From contig CAADTZ010000098.1 of assembly GCA_900752015.1 (NCBI GenBank), positions 1 to 63,647 on the forward strand: a stretch of 63,647 nucleotides of DNA, in the 5' to 3' direction. A model generated the notes under the pieces. The model saw only the letters and a program-made list of their open reading frames with translations, was not told where the DNA came from and made no database searches. Below are positions 53,926 to 63,647 of the stretch, one piece after another. The first letter of the stretch is position 1, and each line of letters begins with the position of its first letter. Made by a program: the position numbers and the translations under genes. This stretch comes from an uncultured Collinsella sp. (lineage in GTDB: Bacteria > Actinomycetota > Coriobacteriia > Coriobacteriales > Coriobacteriaceae).

Positions 53926-54621
53926 ATGGACGAGAAGAACGAAGAGCTCGTGGACGCGCAAATCGTCGAAGAGGACAGCCGCATGTATGGGCACGCCGAG
54001 GGCGAGCCGGGTGGCGAGGTCGCTGACGAGCCGGCGCTGGTGCTGGGCGACGACGACCCGCACGATGCCGAGCTGCACGAGAAGATTCTTTCGGAGGAGT
54101 GCGCCTGGAAGGGCAAGATCCTTGACGTCCACCGTCTTGAAGTTGAGCTGCCCAACGGTCACCGCAGCGCCCGCGATATCGTTCGCCATCCGGGCGCGGC
54201 GGCCGTTGTGGCGCTTACCGAGAGCGGCAAGATCGTACTGGTGCGTCAGTACCGCACCGCCATCGACCGCGTGACGGTCGAGATTCCCGCCGGCAAGCTC
54301 GATCCAGGCGAGGACCCGCTCGATTGCGCCAAGCGCGAACTGCATGAGGAGACGGGCTTTAGGGCCGGTCGCATTCGCTTTTTGACGTCGATTGTCACGT
54401 CCTGCGGTTTTTGCGATGAGATCATCCACATCTACTTGGCTACCAAGCTCGAGTTTGATGCGCCCAACCCCGATGATGACGAGTTTGTCAACGTGGACCT
54501 GGTGCCGCTGCACGAGCTGATCGACGCCGTGCTCGACGGCAAGATCGAAGACGCCAAGACCGTCGTGGGCGCCTTGGCCTGCGATAGCATCGCGCACCGC
54601 CTTGGGGGCACGGAGCTTTAA
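53926..54621 (+). CDS. NUDIX hydrolase, ADP-ribose pyrophosphatase type
   Basis: A 231-residue protein. The acidic N-terminal 50 residues are followed by a NUDIX fold with the complete box GKLDPGEDPLDCAKRELHEETGF (Gly, Glu, Arg-Glu and Glu-Glu all in place). Segments VVALTESGKIVLVRQYR upstream and SCGFCDEIIHIYLA downstream fit the ADP-ribose pyrophosphatase group. It is in line with purD and probably co-transcribed. The start is the ATG nine bases after GAGAGGG. The substrate is predicted only from subfamily resemblance. Confidence 0.9.
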   Translation: MDEKNEELVDAQIVEEDSRMYGHAEGEPGGEVADEPALVLGDDDPHDAELHEKILSEECAWKGKILDVHRLEVELPNGHRSARDIVRHPGAAAVVALTESGKIVLVRQYRTAIDRVTVEIPAGKLDPGEDPLDCAKRELHEETGFRAGRIRFLTSIVTSCGFCDEIIHIYLATKLEFDAPNPDDDEFVNVDLVPLHELIDAVLDGKIEDAKTVVGALACDSIAHRLGGTEL

Positions 54622-54633
54622 CGAGTGGGGATA

Positions 54634-54672
54634 GCCCTGGGACAAGTACTACTGATTGCTTTGTCCCAGGGC
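54634..54672 (+). terminator. Terminator-like hairpin after the NUDIX gene
   Basis: GCCCTGGGACAA pairs perfectly with TTGTCCCAGGGC across a 15-base loop, but the following CTTACG lacks a T-run. The ABC exporter gene starts 31 bases later. Confidence 0.6.
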
Positions 54673-54703
54673 CTTACGTTGCTGATATTTCTTTGAGGAT
54701 CAC

Positions 54704-56476
54704 ATGCTGAAGAGGTTTCTTTCGTATTACAAGCCCCAGATGGGGCTTTTTGTTGCTGATACTGTTTGCGCTCTGGTGCTTGCTGCCATTGACCTTGCGT
54801 TTCCTATTATTCTGCGCAATTTGACCGGTGGGCTGTTTACCCAGGGCCAGGCTGCCATTATGCAGGCACTCGGTATGATCGCGGTGGGGCTGGTGCTGAT
54901 GTATGCCGTTCGCTGCGCCTGCCGCTACTTTGTGAGCTATTGGGGTCACGTGATGGGCGCGCGTATGGAGTCCAAGATGCGCGAGGACCTGTTCGACCAG
55001 TATGAGCGCTTTAGCTTTGCGTACTTCGACCGCAACAGCTCGGGCGACATGATGAGCCGCGTGGTCAACGACCTGTTCGATATCTGCGAGGCGGCGCACC
55101 ACGTGCCCGAGTGGATCATCATCTGCGGCATCGAGATTATTGGCTCGTTTGCGATCCTCTTTACCATCGCCCCGGTGCTGGCGCTCGCCATGGCCGTGGT
55201 GACGGCGGCGTTTGCGGTCATCATGTTTTGGCAGAACATGCGCATGCGCGAGGTTTTTAGCGACAACCGCAAAAAGATCAGCGGCATCAATGCGCAGCTG
55301 CAGGATTCGCTTGCGGGCATGCGCGTAGTCAAGAGCTTTGCCAACGAGGAGACCGAGCGTGCCAAGTTCCGTGCCTCTAACGACCGCTACCTTTTGTCCA
55401 AGGAGAACATGTATCACGCCATGGGCGTCTATACCGCGACGTATGGCCTGCTCTCGGGTGTGCTCTATGTGATCGTAGTGCTGCTGGGCGGCTGGCTGGT
55501 CGCCCAGGGACAGCTACAGGCGGTCGATATGGCGACCTTCGCACTCTATATTTCGCTGTTCTGCACGCCGCTCGAGACGCTCGTCAATTCGGCCGAAACG
55601 TATCAGAAGGCTATCGCCGGCTTTAAACGTATGGACGAGGTGCTCTCGACCGCGCCGGATATCCAGGACAAGCCGGGCGCTACGGATCTGCAGGTGACTG
55701 CCGGCGCCGTGGAGTATCACGACGTGTGCTTTAACTACGAGGATGTCGAGCTGGGCGAGGGCGATGCCGACGAGCGTCCCGTTATCGACCATATGGACCT
55801 GTCCATCAAGCCCGGGCAGACCATCGCTTTGGTTGGCCCTTCGGGCGGCGGCAAGTCCACGACCTGTTCGCTGCTGCCGCGCTTTTATGACGTGGCTACC
55901 GGATCCATTAGCATCGACGGTCAGGACGTGCGCGATGTGACGCAGCAGAGCCTGCGCCGCGCCATCGGCCTGGTGCAGCAGGATGTCTATCTATTTGACG
56001 GTACGATTGGCGAGAACATCGCCTACGGCAAGCCGGGCGCTACGGCAGAAGAGATCGCCGAGGCCGCCCGTCGCGCCAACATCGATGCCTTTATCGAGTC
56101 GCTTCCGCAGGGCTACGACACCGTGGTGGGCGAGCGCGGCAGCCGTCTTTCGGGCGGACAGAAGCAGCGCGTTGCCATCGCGCGCGTGTTTCTCAAGAAC
56201 CCCAAGATCCTGATTTTGGACGAGGCGACGAGTGCTTTGGATAACGAGAGCGAGGAGGCGGTGCAGGAGTCGCTCGAAGAGCTGGCACGCGGCCGCACCA
56301 CGATTATCATCGCCCACCGTCTCTCGACCATTAAGCATGCCGATGAGATTGCGACCGTTGAGCATGGTCGCGTTGTGGAGCGTGGCACGCACGAGGAGCT
56401 TCTCGCCCGTGGCGGCACCTATGCCCGTTACTATCGAATGCAGTTCGAAGGTGCGCGTGCGCACGAGCTCGACTGA
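54704..56476 (+). CDS. ABC exporter, fused membrane and ATPase domains
   Basis: A 590-residue half-transporter of the MsbA/LmrA type that would act as a dimer. The first 320 residues contain six hydrophobic segments with the coupling-helix pattern YFDRNSSGDMMSRVVNDLFDI. The ATPase has Walker A GPSGGGKST, Q-loop VQQDVYLFDGT, signature LSGGQ, Walker B ILILDEATSALD and the H-loop IAHRLST. A small Asp/Glu-rich insertion precedes the ATPase (VELGEGDADER). A single gene suggests a homodimer. Substrate unknown. Confidence 0.94.
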   Translation: MLKRFLSYYKPQMGLFVADTVCALVLAAIDLAFPIILRNLTGGLFTQGQAAIMQALGMIAVGLVLMYAVRCACRYFVSYWGHVMGARMESKMREDLFDQYERFSFAYFDRNSSGDMMSRVVNDLFDICEAAHHVPEWIIICGIEIIGSFAILFTIAPVLALAMAVVTAAFAVIMFWQNMRMREVFSDNRKKISGINAQLQDSLAGMRVVKSFANEETERAKFRASNDRYLLSKENMYHAMGVYTATYGLLSGVLYVIVVLLGGWLVAQGQLQAVDMATFALYISLFCTPLETLVNSAETYQKAIAGFKRMDEVLSTAPDIQDKPGATDLQVTAGAVEYHDVCFNYEDVELGEGDADERPVIDHMDLSIKPGQTIALVGPSGGGKSTTCSLLPRFYDVATGSISIDGQDVRDVTQQSLRRAIGLVQQDVYLFDGTIGENIAYGKPGATAEEIAEAARRANIDAFIESLPQGYDTVVGERGSRLSGGQKQRVAIARVFLKNPKILILDEATSALDNESEEAVQESLEELARGRTTIIIAHRLSTIKHADEIATVEHGRVVERGTHEELLARGGTYARYYRMQFEGARAHELD

Positions 56477-56495
56477 TTGATATGACAGGAAGTTT

Positions 56496-57461
56496 ATGGC
56501 TGACAAGAACCCTTTGACTCCGGAAGAAGTGACGGAGTTATTCTCCGAAATCGATGCATCCGGCGTCTTGGATCCCACGCTCGCCAAAAAGCGTACCGAG
56601 CGCATGCGTGAGAAGGAGGCTGCGGCCAAGCGCGGTGACAAAGCGGCGCTAGCGCAGCTGCGCAGCGAGGACCGCGCGAGCCAGGCAAAACATATCGACC
56701 CGCTGTCCGAGGACGATCCTTCGGGCTCGCAGGTGAGCCATACCATTACGAAGACCGCGATGGCCGTGGTCATCGGTATTTTGGTGCTGATCGTGGGCAT
56801 GCAGATCGGCTACGGCGTGATGCGCCGTCTGAATACCGCCAACCTGTCCGAGAGCGTTTCGGTCGATACCGTTTCGACCGCGCTCAAGGGTGGACTTGAA
56901 TGGGGCAACGGCTTTACGCAGTTCCCGCTCGACTTCACCGTCGATGAAGCCGATGAACGCACGGGCACGGTCGAGGTGACGGTGTTGGACACATCGTCTG
57001 CCAACGAGCTCGAGCTGCTGTCCAACGGGCAGATTCAGGCCGCGGCGCTTGCGACCAACGCGTTGCTCAACGATAAGATCGACCGCGTGGTGTATAACGT
57101 TCACGCCTATATCGACGAGGATAGCAACATTCAGCACGATTCCTTCTTTGGCATGTTCCCCGCGCGCGGCCACCAGAGCGCCATTTTGACGTTCGTGTGG
57201 ACCAAGAGCTCATCCAACGCCACGAGTATCGACTGGAAGATGCGCATCGTGAGTATGGATGACACCATCGCCGAACGCATTCAGAAGCAGGTGAACTCGG
57301 TGTCGTCGTTGATTGAGGACCCGGTGGTGAGCCAGACCAAGATTGACGAGGAAAAGGCCGAACGTGACCTGGAGCATCGTCTGCATGGCCGCGAGATTTT
57401 CCGCGGTGGCAAGCCCGATCGCTCACCATCCGATTTGCTGGAGCAGGACAAGAAAAAATAA
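56496..57461 (+). CDS. Single-pass membrane protein, unknown function
   Basis: A 321-residue protein with a charged cytoplasmic N-terminal part (1-85, helical, Lys/Glu/Arg-rich). One hydrophobic segment follows (about 88-108, AMAVVIGILVLIVGMQIGYG), then an extracytoplasmic alpha/beta domain of about 150 residues (TGTVEVTVLDTSSANELELL, RVVYNVHAYIDEDSN) and a charged Lys-rich tail. It follows the ABC exporter by 19 bases, so the two are probably one operon. I recognise no family. Confidence 0.75.
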   Translation: MADKNPLTPEEVTELFSEIDASGVLDPTLAKKRTERMREKEAAAKRGDKAALAQLRSEDRASQAKHIDPLSEDDPSGSQVSHTITKTAMAVVIGILVLIVGMQIGYGVMRRLNTANLSESVSVDTVSTALKGGLEWGNGFTQFPLDFTVDEADERTGTVEVTVLDTSSANELELLSNGQIQAAALATNALLNDKIDRVVYNVHAYIDEDSNIQHDSFFGMFPARGHQSAILTFVWTKSSSNATSIDWKMRIVSMDDTIAERIQKQVNSVSSLIEDPVVSQTKIDEEKAERDLEHRLHGREIFRGGKPDRSPSDLLEQDKKK

Positions 57462-57467
57462 GACGCC

Positions 57468-57508
57468 ATCATTCCGCGTGAGCCACAAGCCCCGCGGGAT
57501 GATTTTTT
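57468..57508 (+). terminator. Terminator after the ABC exporter operon
   Basis: ATCATTCCGCG/CGCGGGATGAT (one G-U pair) followed by six T. Confidence 0.88.
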
Positions 57509-57639
57509 AATCCCCGTCCCAGAGAAATCATTATGCATAGAAAGTCATAATTATCATTTCGTAAACATTTCGATGAAATTAACGCCATGAGGCATACTTG
57601 CGGTTACAATACCGCGAGGCCTAACTACACACCTTTAAG

Positions 57640-57657
57640 CCGGTCCTGTGAGACCGG
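57640..57657 (+). promoter_or_regulatory. PyrR-type RNA hairpin in the carA leader
   Basis: CCGGTCCTGTGAGACCGG forms a stem with the loop pattern TCC-N-G-N-GAG that is the hallmark of PyrR-binding loops. It ends two bases before AAGGAG of carA, so PyrR binding in response to UMP would block ribosome access, as described for mycobacterial pyr operons. The pyrR gene is not in this window. Confidence 0.75.
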
Positions 57658-57668
57658 GAAGGAGAATT

Positions 57669-59108
57669 ATGGCGAACAACCATACCGCGGGCGCTGCCGC
57701 CCGCACCTTCGCGCCCAGCGAGCTTTGCCAGCGCATGCTGGCCAAAACCAGCAAGGGCACCTGCGGTCCCTGCATCCTGTATCTTGAGGATGGGACCATT
57801 TTTTATGGACGTGCATGCGGCGCCGAGGGCACCGCGACCGGCGAAGTCTGCTTCAACACCTCGCTCGAGGGCTACTTTGAGGTCATGACCGACCCGAGTT
57901 ATGCCGGCCAAATCGTAACCATGACTTATCCGCAGATCGGCAACTACGGTATCGACGAGACCGACGTCCAGTCGGCCTTCCCCGGCGACGCCGTGCGCCC
58001 TGCGAGCGCTCCGGCTATGCGCGGCATGATCGTTCGCGACATGTGCGCCACGCCTTCTAACTGGCGCTCGGCCGTCAGCGTGCCGGAGTACCTACGTGCC
58101 CACGGCATCGTCGCTATCGAGGGCGTCGACACCCGCGCTCTAGTGCGCCATCTGCGCGACAATGGTTCCAAGATGGGCATTATCTCGACCGAGGTCTTCG
58201 ACGTCGACGAGCTTGCCGAGCGTCTGGCCGCGGCGCCGACGCTGGTGGGCGAGAACCTGGTCAAGACCGTGAGTTGCTCTGAGCCCCACGCTTTTGCCGC
58301 GAGTTACCTGCCCGCTACGCATGACTTTGCGCTTGCCCCTGCCGCTCCTGCCCGTCACAAAGTGGTCGCCTACGACTGCGGTGTGAAGCGCGGCATTCTG
58401 GAGGGGCTGGTTCGCGCCGGCTGCGACCTCACTGTCGTGCCATGGGATACGCCTGCGAGTGAGGTGCTCGACATGAATCCCGACGGCGTCTTTTTGTCCA
58501 ACGGCCCCGGCGACCCCGATGCCGTGGTGGAGACCTACGAGCAGGTGCAGCAGCTGATCGGCAAGGTGCCGGTCTTTGGTATTTGTCTTGGTCACCAGAT
58601 GATCAGCCTGGCCTGCGGCGCCCAGATGGAAAAGCTTAAGTTCGGTCACCGCGGTGGCAACCAGCCGGTCATGAACCTGGTGAGCCGTCGCGTGGAGATC
58701 ACCGCGCAAAACCATGGCTTTGGCCTGCTATTCCCCAGCTTGGGCAAGCTTGTCCCCGAGCTTTCCGGCGGCGAGATCGAGCATGCGGCCGATGGAGATC
58801 TGCGCGTCTGGGTGCGCCGCGGAATCGCGCCAGTCGTGATGAACGAGCGCTTCGGCCGCATTCGCCTGACACATGTGAACCTCAACGACGGCACCGCCGA
58901 GGGCATCCAGCTGCTCGACGCCCCGTGCTTCTCGGTCCAGTACCACCCCGAGGCCTCGCCTGGCCCCACCGATGCCCACTATCTCTTTACCGCCTTTACG
59001 CGACTCATGGACGGCGAGGAGAACTACCTGGACATCGACACCGCGAAGGACCGCCTGGCTGGCTGGAATTTTGCCGAGACCGCCGCGACCGAGACCGAGG
59101 AGAACTAA
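57669..59108 (+). CDS. carA: Carbamoyl-phosphate synthase small subunit
   Basis: The glutaminase subunit that feeds ammonia to CarB for pyrimidine and arginine synthesis. The 479-residue protein is on the long side for CarA because of about 30 extra N-terminal residues before CGPCILYLEDGTIFYGRACG. The N-terminal domain has FNTSLEGYFEVMTDPSYAGQIV. The class I amidotransferase has the nucleophile Cys in VFGICLGHQM and the catalytic His-Glu in QYHPEASPGP. carB begins one base after its stop. Leader regulation by PyrR is likely (57640-57657). Confidence 0.96.
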   Translation: MANNHTAGAAARTFAPSELCQRMLAKTSKGTCGPCILYLEDGTIFYGRACGAEGTATGEVCFNTSLEGYFEVMTDPSYAGQIVTMTYPQIGNYGIDETDVQSAFPGDAVRPASAPAMRGMIVRDMCATPSNWRSAVSVPEYLRAHGIVAIEGVDTRALVRHLRDNGSKMGIISTEVFDVDELAERLAAAPTLVGENLVKTVSCSEPHAFAASYLPATHDFALAPAAPARHKVVAYDCGVKRGILEGLVRAGCDLTVVPWDTPASEVLDMNPDGVFLSNGPGDPDAVVETYEQVQQLIGKVPVFGICLGHQMISLACGAQMEKLKFGHRGGNQPVMNLVSRRVEITAQNHGFGLLFPSLGKLVPELSGGEIEHAADGDLRVWVRRGIAPVVMNERFGRIRLTHVNLNDGTAEGIQLLDAPCFSVQYHPEASPGPTDAHYLFTAFTRLMDGEENYLDIDTAKDRLAGWNFAETAATETEEN

Positions 59109-59109
59109 C

Positions 59110-62407
<3,298 letters not shown>

Positions 62408-62424
<17 letters not shown>

Positions 62425-62550
62425 TTGACCTGGCCGGCCGGGGCGGCAGCCGGACACTTTCTCTCGGAAACTGGGCTTCGCGAAGTTTTCCGAGAGAAAG
62501 GTCCGCCTCCCGCCCCGGCCTGCGGTGACTTGGCTGCACCGTGTGCTGCC
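62408..62550. repeat. Large quasi-palindrome across the carB 3' end
   Basis: Three nested pairings share one axis: the last 17 bases of carB (62408-62424) against 62534-62550 (14 of 17 match); GGCCGGGGCGG (62436-62446) against CCGCCCCGGCC (62510-62520); and CTTTCTCTCGGAAA (62457-62470) against TTTCCGAGAGAAAG (62487-62500). The outer right arm is therefore an inverted copy of the carB end. It may act as a terminator or mRNA end, but its size and the mirrored gene end resemble the repeat after gyrA. Confidence 0.8.
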
Positions 62551-63364
62551 GAAGGGGCTTTGAGCGATGACTAGGGCTGATAAACTGGTAGCCGCTGAGC
62601 GCCACGGGGTCCTCGCGCTGGGAGTAGGTGTGGATGAGGGCAGACGAGACAGCGTAGGAGACAGCGGCAATAAGGATGAAGCCCTCGCCTGTGAGCGTGA
62701 CGGCGCCGCCGCTATCGCCACCGGTGAGGTTGACGATAACGACTCCGGCAAAACCTATAGCGCAGCCGAGGACTTTGCGCGCAGTGAGCCGTTCTTGCCG
62801 GAACACGAGCGCTGCCATCAACACGCAGAGAAACGTGTTCATAGCGTTGACGATTGAGCCGCGCACACCCGAAGCGTTTGAAACGCCGATATAAAAGAAG
62901 GCGTACTGCACGATAGTTTGGGCAAGCGAGAGTCTGATAACGAGTGGCCATCCCGTGCGTGAGACGCGAGGCAAGCGACGTCTTGTTATGACTGCAGCGG
63001 CAAGTACGATAGCGCCGGCAAGCATAAAGCGCACGCCAGCGAAGAGAAACTCCGATGGTACGTCGCCGTTTTGGATGCCGAGAAGCTCGTAGCCGATCTT
63101 GATGCAGGGGATCGCACTGCCCCAGAGCGCGCAGCAGATGAGGGCGAGCGCAGCTACGCACCATGTGCGCGTGAGAGGGTGGCGCGCGGAGTCGTCGTAA
63201 ACATCGCAAGAGCTGGCGTCGAGTGCGGATGAGGGTTTGGACATACATCTCCCAAACGAGGCGAAGCAGAAAACGCCTCTATGGTACGCGCAATTTTGTG
63301 TCCGCACGCGTTGATAGCATAGAACGCGTCATGGAACACAAGTTCGTAAGAAGAGGAGGACGCC

Positions 63365-63535
63365 ATGATGTCAGAGATTACGGGCTATCGTGAGGAAGTT
63401 CAGACCATCAAGACGGCGATATTGCGTGCGCAGTATGCTGCGGCGAAGAGCACCAACGCTCAGCAGCTGCAGCTCTATTTCGCCGTGGGAGGCTACGTCT
63501 CCGCCAACACGCGCAATGGCACGTGGGGAACCAAC
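63365..63535 (+). pseudogene. N-terminal remnant of a DUF1016/YhcG-like nuclease-family protein
   Basis: About 57 residues (GYREEVQTIKTAILRAQYAAAK ... LQLYFAVGGYVSANTRNGTWGTNALKTI) resemble the N-terminal DUF1016 region (an LYW-x-IG-x-YI pattern followed by WG) of YhcG-type proteins, which normally have about 350 residues and a PD-(D/E)XK nuclease domain. After KTI the frame reads unrelated sequence and stops at 63604, and no continuation is visible in other frames before the window ends. AGAGGAGG precedes the start, so a short peptide could still be made. Confidence 0.6.
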
Positions 63536-63647
63536 GCGCTCAAAACCATCAGACACTATGACCCAATCCAGGGGCACGGAAACGACAGGAGCCCCCGCTC
63601 GTGACCGCGGGTCGGGGCTGCGACAATGTTGTTGAAGTGCCAGAGGC

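Noticed and set aside
62567..62857. Plus-strand frame opposite the EamA gene
   Set aside because: It is antisense to clear transporter homology and has no recognisable features.

Overview
The window looks like the replication-origin region of a Coriobacteriia chromosome, most probably Collinsella. Evidence: moderately high GC, frequent GTG/TTG starts behind clear Shine-Dalgarno sites, and an actinobacterial origin order (rpmH-rnpA-yidD-yidC-jag-rsmG-parA-parB on one side; dnaA-dnaN-recF-DUF721-gyrB-gyrA-tRNA-Ile/Ala on the other). The genus is an inference from gene content and was not tested by a search. Most genes left of about 29.3 kb lie on the minus strand and most to the right on the plus strand, as expected if replication starts between 29.3 and 32.9 kb.

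Layout: 0-9.6 kb holds tRNA-Lys, an M29 aminopeptidase, purC, a two-component system, a Tat-type lipoprotein, a TSCPD protein, purB and tRNA-Gly. 9.9-17 kb holds a thioester/LPXTG adhesin and a membrane M28-like protein with a very long acidic linker. 17-22.8 kb holds a PafB/PafC-like WYL regulator pair facing a DinG-type exonuclease-helicase, then ddl. 22.9-29.2 kb holds rlmN, a small membrane protein, parB, parA, three consensus parS sites, rsmG, jag, yidC, yidD, rnpA and rpmH. 29.2-40.5 kb is the origin core: DnaA-box clusters, a GHKL ATPase/winged-helix gene, dnaA, a second box cluster with DnaA-trio-like triplets, dnaN, recF, DUF721, gyrB and gyrA. Then come tRNA-Ile-Ala-Ile, a bifunctional-nuclease-family gene, two small unknown genes, typA, a bactofilin-like membrane protein, a TRIC-family protein and two tRNA-Ser genes. 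47.8-62.4 kb holds rpsF-ssb-rpsR-rplI-dnaB, purA, purD, a NUDIX hydrolase, an ABC exporter, an unknown membrane protein and carA-carB behind a PyrR-type hairpin. The window ends with a truncated EamA transporter and a DUF1016-type remnant.

The most unusual structure is a family of short hairpin arrays beside three tRNA genes (Lys, Gly, Ser-CGA). Each has the tRNA 3' end, a terminator, an inverted copy of the tRNA T-arm, three consecutive hairpins with related linkers, and a truncated direct copy of the tRNA 3' end. Two larger quasi-palindromes after gyrA and carB also mirror the 3' end of the adjacent transcription unit. Other points of note are a non-canonical DnaA-box set (TTTTCAACA) paired with an unusual DnaA domain IV, and a Phe at the GyrA position equivalent to E. 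coli Ser83.
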